64,000 bases of DNA, from positions 868,001 through 932,000 of the forward strand of contig CAVVYA010000002.1 in the NCBI GenBank assembly GCA_963752345.1. Direction: 5' to 3'. Position 1 is the first letter of the stretch; every line of letters begins with the position of its first letter. Below are positions 1-8,590 of this stretch, piece by piece. Under the pieces are notes generated by a model. The model had not been told where the DNA came from and did not search any database. It saw only the letters and a program-made list of their open reading frames with translations. A program made the translations under genes and the position numbers. Origin of the DNA: CAVVYA01 sp963752345. GTDB taxonomy: Bacteria; Pseudomonadota; Alphaproteobacteria; SMXQ01.

Positions 1-1092
1 GCGGCCTATTCGCTGATCACCATGGCGATCGCCGCGCCCTTCGTCGGCAACCTGCTCGACCGCTACGGCCCGCGCGCCATCCTGGTGGTTGGCTTGACCG
101 TCACCGGCATAGGCTTGGTCTCCTGCGCCTTCGTCGAACTACCCTGGCATTTCATGGCGAGCTTCGCGGTGCTCGCCGGGCTCGGCTATGGCACGGTGGC
201 CAAGAGCATGGTCTCCGCCACGGTCGCCGGCTATTTCGACGAGAACCGGGGCCTCGCCATCGGCGTCTCCGCCGCCGGCTCGACCGCCGGCCAGCTCGCC
301 TTGCTGCCGGCCCTGGCGCTGGTGATGACGGCCTATGGCTGGCGCACGGGTTATGTGCTTCTCGGGGTCGCGTGCTTTGTCCTGATCCCCTTCGTGTGGA
401 TGATGATCGGCGACGGCCGCAAGAAGCCGGCCATGCGCAAAGGACCGGCGACGCCCGCCGGACTCGGCCAGCGCCTCGGCTACATCTTCTCCAACCGCAC
501 GTTTCTCCTACTGCTTGTCAGCTACACGATCTGCGGCTTCACCACCGCCGGCGTGATCGAGACCCATCTCATCCCCTATGTGCAGAGTTGCGGCCTGCCG
601 GTCACCACCGGCGCTTACGCCTACGGCGTGTTGGCGGCCTTCAACATGGGCGGCATGGCGCTCGCCGGCTACCTGTCGGACAAGTGGCATCGGCCGCGCC
701 TGCTCGCCGCGGTCTATGCCGGCCGCGGTCTTTCCTTCATCGTGCTGATGATGGTGCCGGCCTACGACGTGGCGCCGCTGTTTGTGTTCGCGGTCCTGTT
801 CGGCATCTTCGACTACTCGACGATCCCGCTGACCACCTCGCTGGTCGCCACCCATGTCGGTATGCGCGTGATGGGACTGGCGCTCGGCTTGCTCGGCGCC
901 TTCCATTCGGCGGGCGCGGCGGCAGGCGCCTTCATGGGTGGGATTCTCTATGACCTGTTCCAGCAGTACGACTGGATCTGGATCGCCTCGATCGCCTTGG
1001 CGCTGTTCGCCGCCGTCCTGGCCATTCTCATTCCGGAGGACCGCGAGGGTGTCGAGAAGCGTATGGCCGCTGCCGTTACCGCGCCGGCGTAA
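1..1092 (+). CDS. MFS transporter, 5' end outside window
   Basis: The frame is open from the first base, so the start and roughly the first transmembrane helix lie upstream. The 363 visible residues are rich in hydrophobic helices. After the second helix is the MFS motif A (GNLLDRYGPR), with a weaker repeat in the middle loop (GYLSDKWHRPR), as expected for the two six-helix halves of a major facilitator carrier. A basic loop (GDGRKKPAMRKG) separates the halves. The substrate cannot be told from sequence; this type (oxalate/formate antiporter-like) usually carries organic anions. An FMN reductase gene follows 37 bases downstream on the same strand. Confidence 0.9.
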   Translation, partial: AAYSLITMAIAAPFVGNLLDRYGPRAILVVGLTVTGIGLVSCAFVELPWHFMASFAVLAGLGYGTVAKSMVSATVAGYFDENRGLAIGVSAAGSTAGQLALLPALALVMTAYGWRTGYVLLGVACFVLIPFVWMMIGDGRKKPAMRKGPATPAGLGQRLGYIFSNRTFLLLLVSYTICGFTTAGVIETHLIPYVQSCGLPVTTGAYAYGVLAAFNMGGMALAGYLSDKWHRPRLLAAVYAGRGLSFIVLMMVPAYDVAPLFVFAVLFGIFDYSTIPLTTSLVATHVGMRVMGLALGLLGAFHSAGAAAGAFMGGILYDLFQQYDWIWIASIALALFAAVLAILIPEDREGVEKRMAAAVTAPA

Positions 1093-1129
1093 TACCTCAT
1101 GGGAATCCTGAAATAATGGCAATAAGATT

Positions 1130-1690
1130 ATGAAGTTATTCGCACTATCTGGATCACTGCGCGCCGGATCGTTCAACAGCAAGCTGATTGCCCTGGCGGC
1201 CGACGAGGCCCGGCGTCAGGGCGCCGACGTCACCCTCGGCGATTTCCGCGCCCTCGCCCCGCCGCTCTATGACGCGGACCTCGAAAATTCGAGCGGATTC
1301 CCGCCGCAGGCCCAGGCGCTGATTCGTCACATCGAACAGGCCGAGGGCATGATGATCGCGACGCCGGAATACAATTACTCCGTCCCCGGTCCGCTCAAGA
1401 ACGCGTTCGACTGGGTGTCGCGCGTCAAGCCTTATCGATTCCAGGACAAGCCGGTGCTGCTGATGGGCGCCAGCTCGGGCGGCTGGGGCGCCGTGCATGG
1501 CATGGACGCTCTGCGCATCACGCTGCACTACCAGGGCGCCGCGATCTACCCGGACGTGTTCTCGCTGCAGAACGGCAAATCCGCGTTCGACGCGCAGGAC
1601 CGCTTTGCCGACGCCGGCTTGAATGGCAAACTGGCGGAACTCATCGGCAAATTTCTCCAGTCCCTGCGCGAGCGGCCATCTGCCTCCTGA
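1130..1690 (+). CDS. NADPH-dependent FMN reductase family protein
   Basis: A 186-residue flavodoxin-like protein, typical length for the family. The phosphate-binding loop GSLRAGSFN lies at residues 8-16. The conserved flavin loop PEYNYSVPGPLKNAFDW near residues 80-96 is diagnostic of NAD(P)H-dependent FMN or azo/quinone reductases. It probably reduces free flavin or quinone-like substrates in the cytoplasm. The ATG has no good Shine-Dalgarno and overlaps the stop of a five-codon mini-frame (1116-1133), so translation may be coupled or weak. The gene lies between a carrier and an SpmA/SpmB-like membrane protein; all three could be one transcript. Confidence 0.9.
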   Translation: MKLFALSGSLRAGSFNSKLIALAADEARRQGADVTLGDFRALAPPLYDADLENSSGFPPQAQALIRHIEQAEGMMIATPEYNYSVPGPLKNAFDWVSRVKPYRFQDKPVLLMGASSGGWGAVHGMDALRITLHYQGAAIYPDVFSLQNGKSAFDAQDRFADAGLNGKLAELIGKFLQSLRERPSAS

Positions 1691-1702
1691 AGGGAGCATC
1701 CC

Positions 1703-3055
1703 TTGAACGGCATCTTCTTCGCCATCGTTCTCGTCGCGTTCGGTGTCACCGCGTGGCGCGAACTGACCTGGGTGGCGGTGGAGCCCGACCAGCTTTCGCC
1801 GATGACCCTGCTCGGCTCCAACATGATCGAGACCGCCGGCAGCGCCGTCACCCTCGCCATCGGGCTCGTCGGCATCATGGCGCTGTTCCTCGGCCTGATG
1901 AAGGTCGCCGAGGCGGGCGGCCTGCTCACCGTCATCGCCCGCACCATCCGGCCGCTCATGGTCCGGCTGTTTCCCGACGTGCCGCACGATCATCCGGCGA
2001 TGGGCGCCATGGTGCTGAACTTCTCGGCCAACGCGCTCGGGCTCGGCAATGCGGCGACGCCGTTCGGCATCCGCGCCATGCAGGAGCTCGACAAGCTCAA
2101 TCCGCACAAGGGCACGGCGACCGACGCGCAGGTCATGTTCCTGGTGATCAACACGGCGTCGGTCACCATCCTGCCGACCACGGTGATCGCCCTGCGCGCC
2201 GCCGCCGGCTCGGCGGATCCGGCCGCCGTCGTGCCGACCACGCTATTCGCAACGCTGATCGCCACCACCATCGCGATCATCTGCGCGCGCACCCTGCAGC
2301 GATTCTGGCCGGCGCCGAAGGCAGACGGTCGTGGCTCGACGGTCGCCGCGCTCGCCGAGGCCGACGAGGGCTTTCCCGACGCCGCGCCGCAAGCCAGCAG
2401 CGATGTGCTGCAGACCGCGCCGGTCGACGAGGCCGCCGCCTACCCGGCCTGGGTCTCCTGGCTCGTGCTCGCCGGGCTCGTCGCGATGATTCCGCTGACG
2501 CTGATTTACGGCCGCGTCGTCTCGCCCTGGGTCATCCCCGCCTTGATGGCGGGCATCCTCGTCTTCGGCTTCGTGCGCCGCGTGCATGTCTACGAGGCCT
2601 TCGTCGAAGGCGCCAAGGACGGCTTCCATGTCGCCGTCCGCATCATCCCCTATCTGGTCGCCATTCTGGTCGCCATCGGCATGCTGCGCGCCAGCGGCGC
2701 GCTCGACGCCATCATCGGCGCGATATCGCCCTACACGGAAATTGTCGGGCTGCCGGCCGAGTCGCTCCCCATGGCGATCATGCGCTCGCTCTCCGGCTCG
2801 GGCGCCTACGGCATCATGGCCTCGATCATCAACGATCCGACGATAGGGCCCGATTCCTACGTCGGCCTGCTGGTCAGCACGATCCAGGGCTCGAGCGAAA
2901 CCACCTTCTATGTGCTGGCGGTCTATTGCGGCGCCGTCGGCATCCGCCGCATGCGCCACGCCGTCGCCGCCGGCCTGATCGCCGACGTCGCCGCGGTGAT
3001 GGCGGCCGTCGTCATCTGCTCGTGGCTGTTTTCGGGCGGCATCGACACCCCATAG
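1703..3055 (+). CDS. SpmA/SpmB-type nucleoside-recognition (Gate) domain membrane protein
   Basis: A 450-residue polytopic membrane protein that joins an SpmA-like half (about residues 1-200, with LNFSANALGLGNAATPFG) to an SpmB-like half (about 240-450, with the SLSGSGAYGIMASI and IQGSSETTFYVLAVYCG signatures). In Bacillus these are separate spore maturation proteins; fused versions are common in non-sporulating Gram-negatives and their substrate is unknown. The start is TTG at 1703, supported by AGGGAG six bases upstream, 12 bases after the reductase stop. Transport of a nucleoside or small organic solute is an inference from the Gate domain only. Confidence 0.85.
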   Translation: MNGIFFAIVLVAFGVTAWRELTWVAVEPDQLSPMTLLGSNMIETAGSAVTLAIGLVGIMALFLGLMKVAEAGGLLTVIARTIRPLMVRLFPDVPHDHPAMGAMVLNFSANALGLGNAATPFGIRAMQELDKLNPHKGTATDAQVMFLVINTASVTILPTTVIALRAAAGSADPAAVVPTTLFATLIATTIAIICARTLQRFWPAPKADGRGSTVAALAEADEGFPDAAPQASSDVLQTAPVDEAAAYPAWVSWLVLAGLVAMIPLTLIYGRVVSPWVIPALMAGILVFGFVRRVHVYEAFVEGAKDGFHVAVRIIPYLVAILVAIGMLRASGALDAIIGAISPYTEIVGLPAESLPMAIMRSLSGSGAYGIMASIINDPTIGPDSYVGLLVSTIQGSSETTFYVLAVYCGAVGIRRMRHAVAAGLIADVAAVMAAVVICSWLFSGGIDTP

Positions 3056-3143
3056 ATCCGGCGTCCCGCAACCGCCATTTGCGCACCTCGGCCGGCCGTG
3101 CCTATCATGCTCGCCATAAAAAACAATCCGGGAGGGCGTGACT

Positions 3144-3869
3144 ATGGCGTTTTCCAGTTGGCGCGGCATCGTGGGGATGATCAATCCGACCATGCGGCCG
3201 GGGATGACCGAGGAGGTCATCCGTCTGTTGCCCGAGGGCATCGGCGTCATTCCCCTGTTCCTCAACATCAGCCGCGGCACGACGGAAGAATTCAAGACCG
3301 TCATGAACGCCTACGAGCAGAACGTGGCGCTGCTCGCCGAACAGGGCTGCGACGTGATTCATCCCAACGGCGCGCCGCCCTTCATGGTCCAGGGTCTTGA
3401 GGGCGAGAAGAAGATCGTCGGCAAATGGGAGAAGAAATACAAGACGCCGATCTTCACCGCGCCGCAAAATCATGTGAATGCGCTCAAGGCGATCAAGGCC
3501 AAGACCATCGTCGGCGCGACCTACTTTTCCGGCAAGATCAACGACACCTTCGCCAAATATTTCCGCGACGCCGGCTTCACCGTGAAGAGCATGGACGGCA
3601 TCGACGTGCCGTTCAACAAGGTGCAGGAGCTGTCGAGCCAGGAAGTCTACGCCCATATCAAGAAGAGCTTCCTCAAGCACAAGGGCGCCGACGCCATCTA
3701 CATGCTGGGCTCGGGCTGGCGCACGCTCGACATCATCGCCACCCTGGAGCAGGATCTGCAGGTGCCGGTGGTGCATCCGGTGACGGCGCGGGTGTGGGAA
3801 TTCCAGAAGCGCCTGCATGTCAATGAGCCGATCCGCGGCTACGGCCATTTCCTCGAAACCTTGCCATAG
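3144..3869 (+). CDS. Aspartate/glutamate racemase superfamily protein (maleate isomerase/AMDase-like)
   Basis: A protein of 241 residues with the two-domain racemase fold pattern: 'GxINPTMRPGM' at the N-terminus, DVIHPNGAPPF near residues 70-80, and GADAIYMLGSGWRTLD in the C-terminal half. Catalytic members carry a cysteine at both of these places. Here the positions read N/G and G/S, and the only cysteine in the protein is C69. Activity is therefore uncertain. ATG 3144 is chosen over GTG 3138 because GGAGG at 3131-3135 is eight bases from the ATG but only two from the GTG. It is followed 29 bases later by a TctC receptor gene, suggesting uptake and handling of one organic acid. Confidence 0.8.
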   Translation: MAFSSWRGIVGMINPTMRPGMTEEVIRLLPEGIGVIPLFLNISRGTTEEFKTVMNAYEQNVALLAEQGCDVIHPNGAPPFMVQGLEGEKKIVGKWEKKYKTPIFTAPQNHVNALKAIKAKTIVGATYFSGKINDTFAKYFRDAGFTVKSMDGIDVPFNKVQELSSQEVYAHIKKSFLKHKGADAIYMLGSGWRTLDIIATLEQDLQVPVVHPVTARVWEFQKRLHVNEPIRGYGHFLETLP

Positions 3870-3898
3870 GCGGCGGCAACGAACCTCGGGAGGCGTCC

Positions 3899-4968
3899 AT
3901 GACCAGTCACGGCGCGTGCAAGATACGGTTCGGAATTTCAGTCATGGCGGCAGGGCTGGCGCTGACGGCCTGGGCGTCGCCCACGGCCGCGCAAACGGCC
4001 GAGTCCTTCTACAAGGGCCGCAACATGACGCTGCTCGTCGGCTACGCGCCGGGCGGCATCAACGACATCGCCGGACGCCTGCTCGCGCGCCACATCGTGA
4101 AATACATCCCGGGCCATCCCAACATGGTGGTGCAGAACATGCCCGGCGCCGGCGGCCTGGTGACCGCCAATCATCTTTACAACATCGCCGAGAAGGACGG
4201 CTCGGTGATCGCCGGTCTCGGCCGCGCGGTGCCGCAGCTCGCCTACCTCGACGATCCGAACGCGCGCTTCGATCCGCTGAAGTTCACCTGGCTCGGCAGC
4301 TCGTCGTCCTACGCCGACGACGCCTATGTGGTGCTGCTCAACGCCAAGCACCCGGCCAACAGCGTCGCCGACCTCAAGAAGGACGGCCCCGCCGTGAAGC
4401 TCGGCGCGGTGTCCGCCGGCTCGACCAATCTCATCTTCGCCATTTTGGCCAAGGAAGTCGCCGGCCTGAACGTCGACATCATCCGCGGCTATACCGGCGC
4501 GGCGCCGATCTTCCTCGCCATGCAGAACGGCGAGCTCGACGGCCAGGTGATCGGGCTCGGCTCGGCCAAGGCCGGCCAGCCTCATCTGTGGAACACCAGG
4601 CAGGTCAAGCCGCTGGTGCAGTTCGGCCGCGCCACCCGCCTGGCGGAACTGGCCGACGTGCCGACCGGGCGCGAGCTGGTCAGCGATCCGGACAAGCTGG
4701 CGCTGCTCGAATTCGCCGAACTGCCGTTCTTCATGGCGCTGCCCTTCGCGGCACCGCCCGCGCTGCCGCCCGCCCGGGCGAAGGCGCTGCAGGATGCCTT
4801 CATGGCGGTTCACCAGGACAAGGACTTCCTTGCGGAGGCGAAGAAGCTCGATCTCGACATCAGCCCGATCAGCGGCGACGCCGTCGCCAAGCTGCTGGAG
4901 CGCACGGCGCAGACGCCGAAAGACGTCATCGCCCGCTACAACGACATCGTCAATCCCCGAAGAAATGA
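3899..4968 (+). CDS. TctC/Bug-family periplasmic solute-binding protein (3'-terminal frameshift)
   Basis: Periplasmic receptor of the tripartite tricarboxylate transporter family: signal peptide of about 30 residues, then the ligand loop YAPGGINDIAGR and NMPGAGG, which bind a carboxylate ligand in known Bug proteins. GGGAGGCG precedes the ATG. As read, the frame misses its stop and runs to 5257 through a REP-like palindrome. One extra C in the C run at 4955-4958 would give the usual ending (NPPKK) and a TGA at 4966-4968, so I end the gene there. No TctA or TctB membrane partner is nearby. Pairs with the upstream racemase-like gene. Confidence 0.85.
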
Positions 4969-5004
4969 TGGAAGACCAGGCGGGCTATCCCACACGGCTC
5001 GAAA

Positions 5005-5096
5005 GATCGTCACCCCGGGCTTGACGCGGGGCCCATCGGAAACGGAGCGGCGCACCAGACACCGCCTGGACCCCGGGTCGGCCGGGCGTGGCGATT
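5005..5096. repeat. REP-like intergenic palindrome
   Basis: Two GC-rich arms, around 5010-5034 (CACCCCGGGCTTGACGCGGG) and 5069-5091 (ACCCCGGGTCGGCCGGGCGTGG), are imperfect inverted complements separated by about 35 bases. This matches the common alphaproteobacterial intergenic repeat that reads 'TPGLTRGP...LDPGSAG' when translated. It lies between the converging ends of the TctC gene and the MFS gene and probably folds into a hairpin that could stop transcription from both sides. A related element lies at 47694-47778. Confidence 0.7.
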
Positions 5097-5117
5097 TTTG
5101 GCCAGGCCATGTGATGA

Positions 5118-6363
5118 TCAGCGCGTCAGGCTTTCGAGCCGGCGGAGCGCGGCGGCGAGAATCAGGATCATCAGGCCGCAGGCGACGAAGATCCAACTGC
5201 CCGCCTGCCAGCCGCCCGCCAGCGCGACGGCGGCGGCCACCGCCGGCGGGCCGCTGAGCTGGCCGAGGTTGGAGCCCTGCACCAATAACCCATTGGCGGC
5301 GCCGATCTGGCGCGGGCTCGGCGTGAAGGCCGGCGCGCCGCTCATCACCGTCGCCGGCAGCATGCCAGCCAGGCCCGAGAACAGGATGCACAAGAGGTAA
5401 CGCAGCCAGTCGGGCACCGCGTCGCTGAAGATACCGAGGCCGCAGCCGATCGCCAGCAGTCCAACGAAAACCAGCAGGTGCCAGCGCGACAGGCCGCGCT
5501 GCAGCAGCCAGCCGCCGAGTAGATTGCCCCCGACGTTCGACAGAACGACGACGACCGTGAGCTGCGCCGCGAGCGCGACCGACGCGCCGCGCTGCTCGAT
5601 CAGGAAGGTCGGCAGCCACACCATCAGCGCCATCCACAGCAGCGTGTAGGATGCAAAACACAGCGCCAGAATCCACAGCCCCGGACGCGAAAGGGTCAGC
5701 CGCAGATCCTCCTTCCAGGTCGCGGTCGGCGCCACGGCCGGGGCGGATGCGGGCTGCGCCAGCCGTCCGCGCGGATCGAACCGCCGCAGCATGGCCCAGG
5801 TGACCGCGGCCCATACCAGCGTGATAGCCGGCCACCATGAGCCATAGCGCGCGCCAGCCGTGAGGCGCCAGGATGGCAGGCGCAATCAGCAGCATGGTCG
5901 CCATGCCGGCCGGCATGAAGGCGCCCCACAAGCCGAGCGCGAAGCGGCGATCGCCCGTCTGGGCCGCATGAGCGATGATCGACGGTGCGGAGACCACGAC
6001 GCCGACGAATCCGAGTCCCTCGGTGAGCCGCGCCAGCAGCAGCTGGACTCCGGAGGTGGCGGTCGCGCCCCACACCGAGCCGGCGCAGAGCATGAGCAGG
6101 CTGGCGAAAATGACTCGGCGATGGCCCAGGCGGTCGGCAAAGATCCCGACCAGCATGCCCAGCGCGATGGACGTCGCATTGAAGATCGACACGATCCAGC
6201 CGGCCGTCACGAGATCGAGGCCGAGTTCGCCACGGATCATCGGCAAGGCTGCGGGTAGCTTGCCGATATGGCCCGCCGCCATCATGCCGGCGCTGAACGC
6301 GACCAGAATGATATCCCAGCGTGTCTTCGTTTGGGCCGAGACGGCCGCCGCTTCGCCCGACAT
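5118..6363 (-). CDS. MFS transporter (frameshifted near 5823)
   Basis: A 12-helix major facilitator. The N-terminal half (start ATG 6363) has motif A as GIFADRLGHRRV; the C-terminal half continues in another frame through GGNLLGGWLLQRGLSR to the stop at 5118. The frames meet at 5820-5830: dropping one base gives an uninterrupted VAGYTLVWAAV helix, so a single +1 insertion explains the break. Joined length is about 414 residues, normal for the family. CynX/NimT-like (cyanate/nitroimidazole) carriers look similar, but the substrate is not determinable. It is convergent with the TctC gene. Confidence 0.8.
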
Positions 6364-6735
6364 TCCTCAGGCCTCGGGCGAACCGACGGACGATAGGATC
6401 GCGGGCCCGCGATGCGGAGTCGGACGTAAACGTCCGCCGCAAGGCTCCGTTCCCGGTGCTCCGGCCTTGGCAGTACCAACCAGCCTTAGAGCCGGCCCAT
6501 CCCATGGCGGCAATAGATCGTTTGACTCCGCCATACGGCCTGTCATCGCCCTGTCCCTCTTCTTTTTGGCTCGAACCGGCTCGGCACGCTATCGTCAAAG
6601 CGACGGCCGAGGCAAGCACGCCATTTCTCATATCGCGAGGCCATGAAATGCTTTGTCCGTGCGTCTGCTTGTCGCATAGTAGAGTGAAAGCACTGCGTTC
6701 CGGGATCGTTCGGTAAAGGTGGGCAAACTTTTATC
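6364..6735. other. Divergent intergenic region without a recognisable gene
   Basis: 372 bases between the start of the minus-strand MFS gene and the start of the plus-strand phosphatidyltransferase gene. No reading frame here looks like a real protein. It must hold the promoters of both genes; I could not pick a convincing -35/-10 pair. Confidence 0.5.
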
Positions 6736-7389
6736 ATGGCAAATCTGATCACCCTCTTCCGCTTCGTCCTGCTGTTCCCGCTCATCATCATGGCCTATTC
6801 CGCGCCGCCCCAATGGCAGGTGCTGAACGCGCCCTTGCTGATCTTCATCGTCGCGCTCGACGGGGTGGACGGCTGGGTCGCCCGGCGGCGCAACGAAACT
6901 TCGGTGTTCGGATCGATCTTCGACGTGGCGATCGACCGCGCGGTCGAGAACGTCTTGTGGGTCGTGCTCGCCGATCTCGACCTGGTGCCGATCTGGGTCG
7001 CCCTGACCTTCATCGTGCGCGGCACCGTCGTCGATTCGATCCGCTATGCCGCGATCTCGCGTGGCGAGACCGCGTTCGGCATGATGCGTTCGCCATGGGG
7101 CCGCTTCATCGTCGCGGGCCGCTTCATGCGCGGCTTCTACGGCGTCGTGAAGGCTGTCACCTTCGGCTGGATCTTTCTCATCCAGCCGTGGCCGGCGCTG
7201 TTTCCCGAACTCTGGCAGCAATGGGGCAATACCGCCGGCATGGTGACCAACCTGCTGATCTATACCTCGGTCGCGCTGTGCATCATCCGCGGCCTGCCGG
7301 TGATCATCGAATGCCTGGTCGAGACCAAGGTGATCAAGCTCGAACGCGCCCCCGCCGCATCGGCCGGACGCATGATCAGGAGAGCTTGA
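6736..7389 (+). CDS. CDP-alcohol phosphatidyltransferase family protein
   Basis: A 217-residue membrane enzyme carrying the full family motif DxxDGxxAR...GxxxDxxxD at D42, D45, G46, A49, R50, G59, D63 and D67. These residues bind the divalent metals and CDP-lipid and transfer a phosphatidyl (or similar) group to an alcohol, releasing CMP. Several membrane helices follow. The acceptor alcohol is unknown. The stop overlaps the ATG of a HAD phosphatase (TGATG), so the two are translationally coupled. This suggests a two-step head-group pathway, as with PgsA followed by a PGP phosphatase. Confidence 0.88.
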   Translation: MANLITLFRFVLLFPLIIMAYSAPPQWQVLNAPLLIFIVALDGVDGWVARRRNETSVFGSIFDVAIDRAVENVLWVVLADLDLVPIWVALTFIVRGTVVDSIRYAAISRGETAFGMMRSPWGRFIVAGRFMRGFYGVVKAVTFGWIFLIQPWPALFPELWQQWGNTAGMVTNLLIYTSVALCIIRGLPVIIECLVETKVIKLERAPAASAGRMIRRA

Positions 7390-8079
7390 TGGCCTGCGTG
7401 CTGGTGGATGTCGACGGCACCCTGCTCGGTGGGCCAAGCAGCGAGTTGCGCTTCATTGGCTACCTGGCGGCGCGGCGGCGCATCGGCTGGGCGCAGCTTC
7501 GGGCGTCCGCCGCCTTCGCGCTGCGCTGGTTTTCGCGCTACGGCCGGCATGTCTTCAAGAAGAACAAGGCCTATTTATCGGGCCTCACGGTCGAAGAGGT
7601 CGCAGCCAATGGGGCGACATTCGTGGATCACGTGGTGCGGCCCCGGCTGCGCGCCGAGATTCTCGAATTGATCGCGGGTCATGTCGCGCGCGGCGACCGC
7701 GTCGTCCTATTGACCGGCACTCCGGAATTCATCGCTGAGCCGCTCGGCCGCCTGCTCGGCGCCCACGGTGTCTGCGCAACCCGATGTGCGCGGCAGGACG
7801 GCGTCTATACCGCCGAGCCGCCGCTGCTTCACCCGTTCGGCGACGCCAAGGTGCTTCTGGCGCGCGAAATCTGCCGCGAGGCGAACTGCCCGTTGGCCGA
7901 GGCGGTGGCCTACGCCGATTTCGATCCATGACCTGCCCCTGATGCTGCAGGTCGGACGCGCCGTCGCCGCATGGCCCGACCCCGCGCTGCGCGCCATCGC
8001 CGAAAAAGGCAACTGGTCGATTCTCCCGCAGAAGGCCGAGTCGCCCCGTGCCGCCGCGAAGCAAGAAACCCGCGGCTAG
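7389..8079 (+). CDS. HAD-IB family phosphatase (frameshifted near 7920)
   Basis: HAD hydrolase with motif I DVDGT (nucleophile D7, acid D9), motif II LTGTPEF, and the motif III lysine in FGDAK. The motif IV region reads AYADFDP-stop as given. Removing one T from TTT at 7919-7921 restores AYADSIHDLP and runs on to a stop at 8079, for about 229 residues. HAD-IB members include phosphoserine phosphatase and PgpC-type phosphatidylglycerophosphatases. Overlap with the preceding phosphatidyltransferase gene points to a lipid phosphate substrate (inference). Confidence 0.82.
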
Positions 8080-8091
8080 TTATTCGTCAAA

Positions 8092-8508
8092 ATGGCTACT
8101 TTCACGCTGCATCCACGGCTTGCCGCCGACACGCATTTCGTGGCGGACATGCCGCTCTGCCGCGTTCTGCTGCTCAATGACGCGCGCTTTCCATGGCTTA
8201 TTCTGGTGCCCCGGCGCACGGCTCTGCGCGAGCTTACCGATCTGCACGTCGAGGATCGCTCGCTTGCGTTCGACGAGATCGAGCGGGCGAGCGACGCCCT
8301 GCGAAAACTTTATTCCCCTGACCGCATCAACGTCGCGGCCATCGGCAATATCGTTAACCAACTCCACGTTCACGTGGTCGCGCGCAGCACCAAAGATGCC
8401 GCTTGGCCAGGCACGGTATGGGGGCATGGAACCGCCCAAGCCTATGACGCTCCCGCCCTCGTCCGAAGGCGAAGCGAGATTCTGCCGTTTTTAGGAACGG
8501 GGTCGTGA
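8092..8508 (+). CDS. HIT domain protein
   Basis: A 138-residue histidine-triad nucleotide hydrolase-like protein. The active-site motif reads NQLHVHVVAR (about residues 86-95), the Q-h-H-h-H-h-h variant common in proteobacterial Ap4A-hydrolase/galactose-1-phosphate-uridylyltransferase-like HIT proteins. Expected activity is hydrolysis of dinucleoside polyphosphates or nucleoside phosphoramidates in the cytosol. It starts 13 bases after the HAD gene, so it likely shares that operon and could handle a nucleotide by-product. Confidence 0.9.
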   Translation: MATFTLHPRLAADTHFVADMPLCRVLLLNDARFPWLILVPRRTALRELTDLHVEDRSLAFDEIERASDALRKLYSPDRINVAAIGNIVNQLHVHVVARSTKDAAWPGTVWGHGTAQAYDAPALVRRRSEILPFLGTGS

Positions 8509-8553
8509 GCACGTCTGTCGCTGTTCCCCTCGCCACGGCATGCGCGGCCGTAC

Positions 8554-8559
8554 TATAAT
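8554..8559 (+). promoter_or_regulatory. Candidate -10 element upstream of the MASE1 hybrid kinase
   Basis: A perfect TATAAT hexamer about 32 bases before the chosen start of the kinase gene. No good -35 hexamer sits 16-18 bases upstream, so the promoter would be weak or activator-dependent. It lies inside the longest possible reading frame of the kinase, which argues that translation starts after it. Confidence 0.35.
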
Positions 8560-8590
8560 CGTCATCCGGCAAGCTGACGCGCAAAGCGAA

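Noticed and set aside
1116..1133. Leader peptide MAIRL before the FMN reductase
   Set aside because: Five codons with no ribosome site; overlap with the ATG is suggestive but could be chance.
3899..5257. TctC receptor with a natural 95-residue C-terminal extension
   Set aside because: The extension is a translated intergenic palindrome; one C restores a normal stop at 4966-4968.
7389..8079. HAD gene as two separate proteins
   Set aside because: Removing one T in TTT restores motif IV (DSIHD) and the normal family length, so one gene is simpler.
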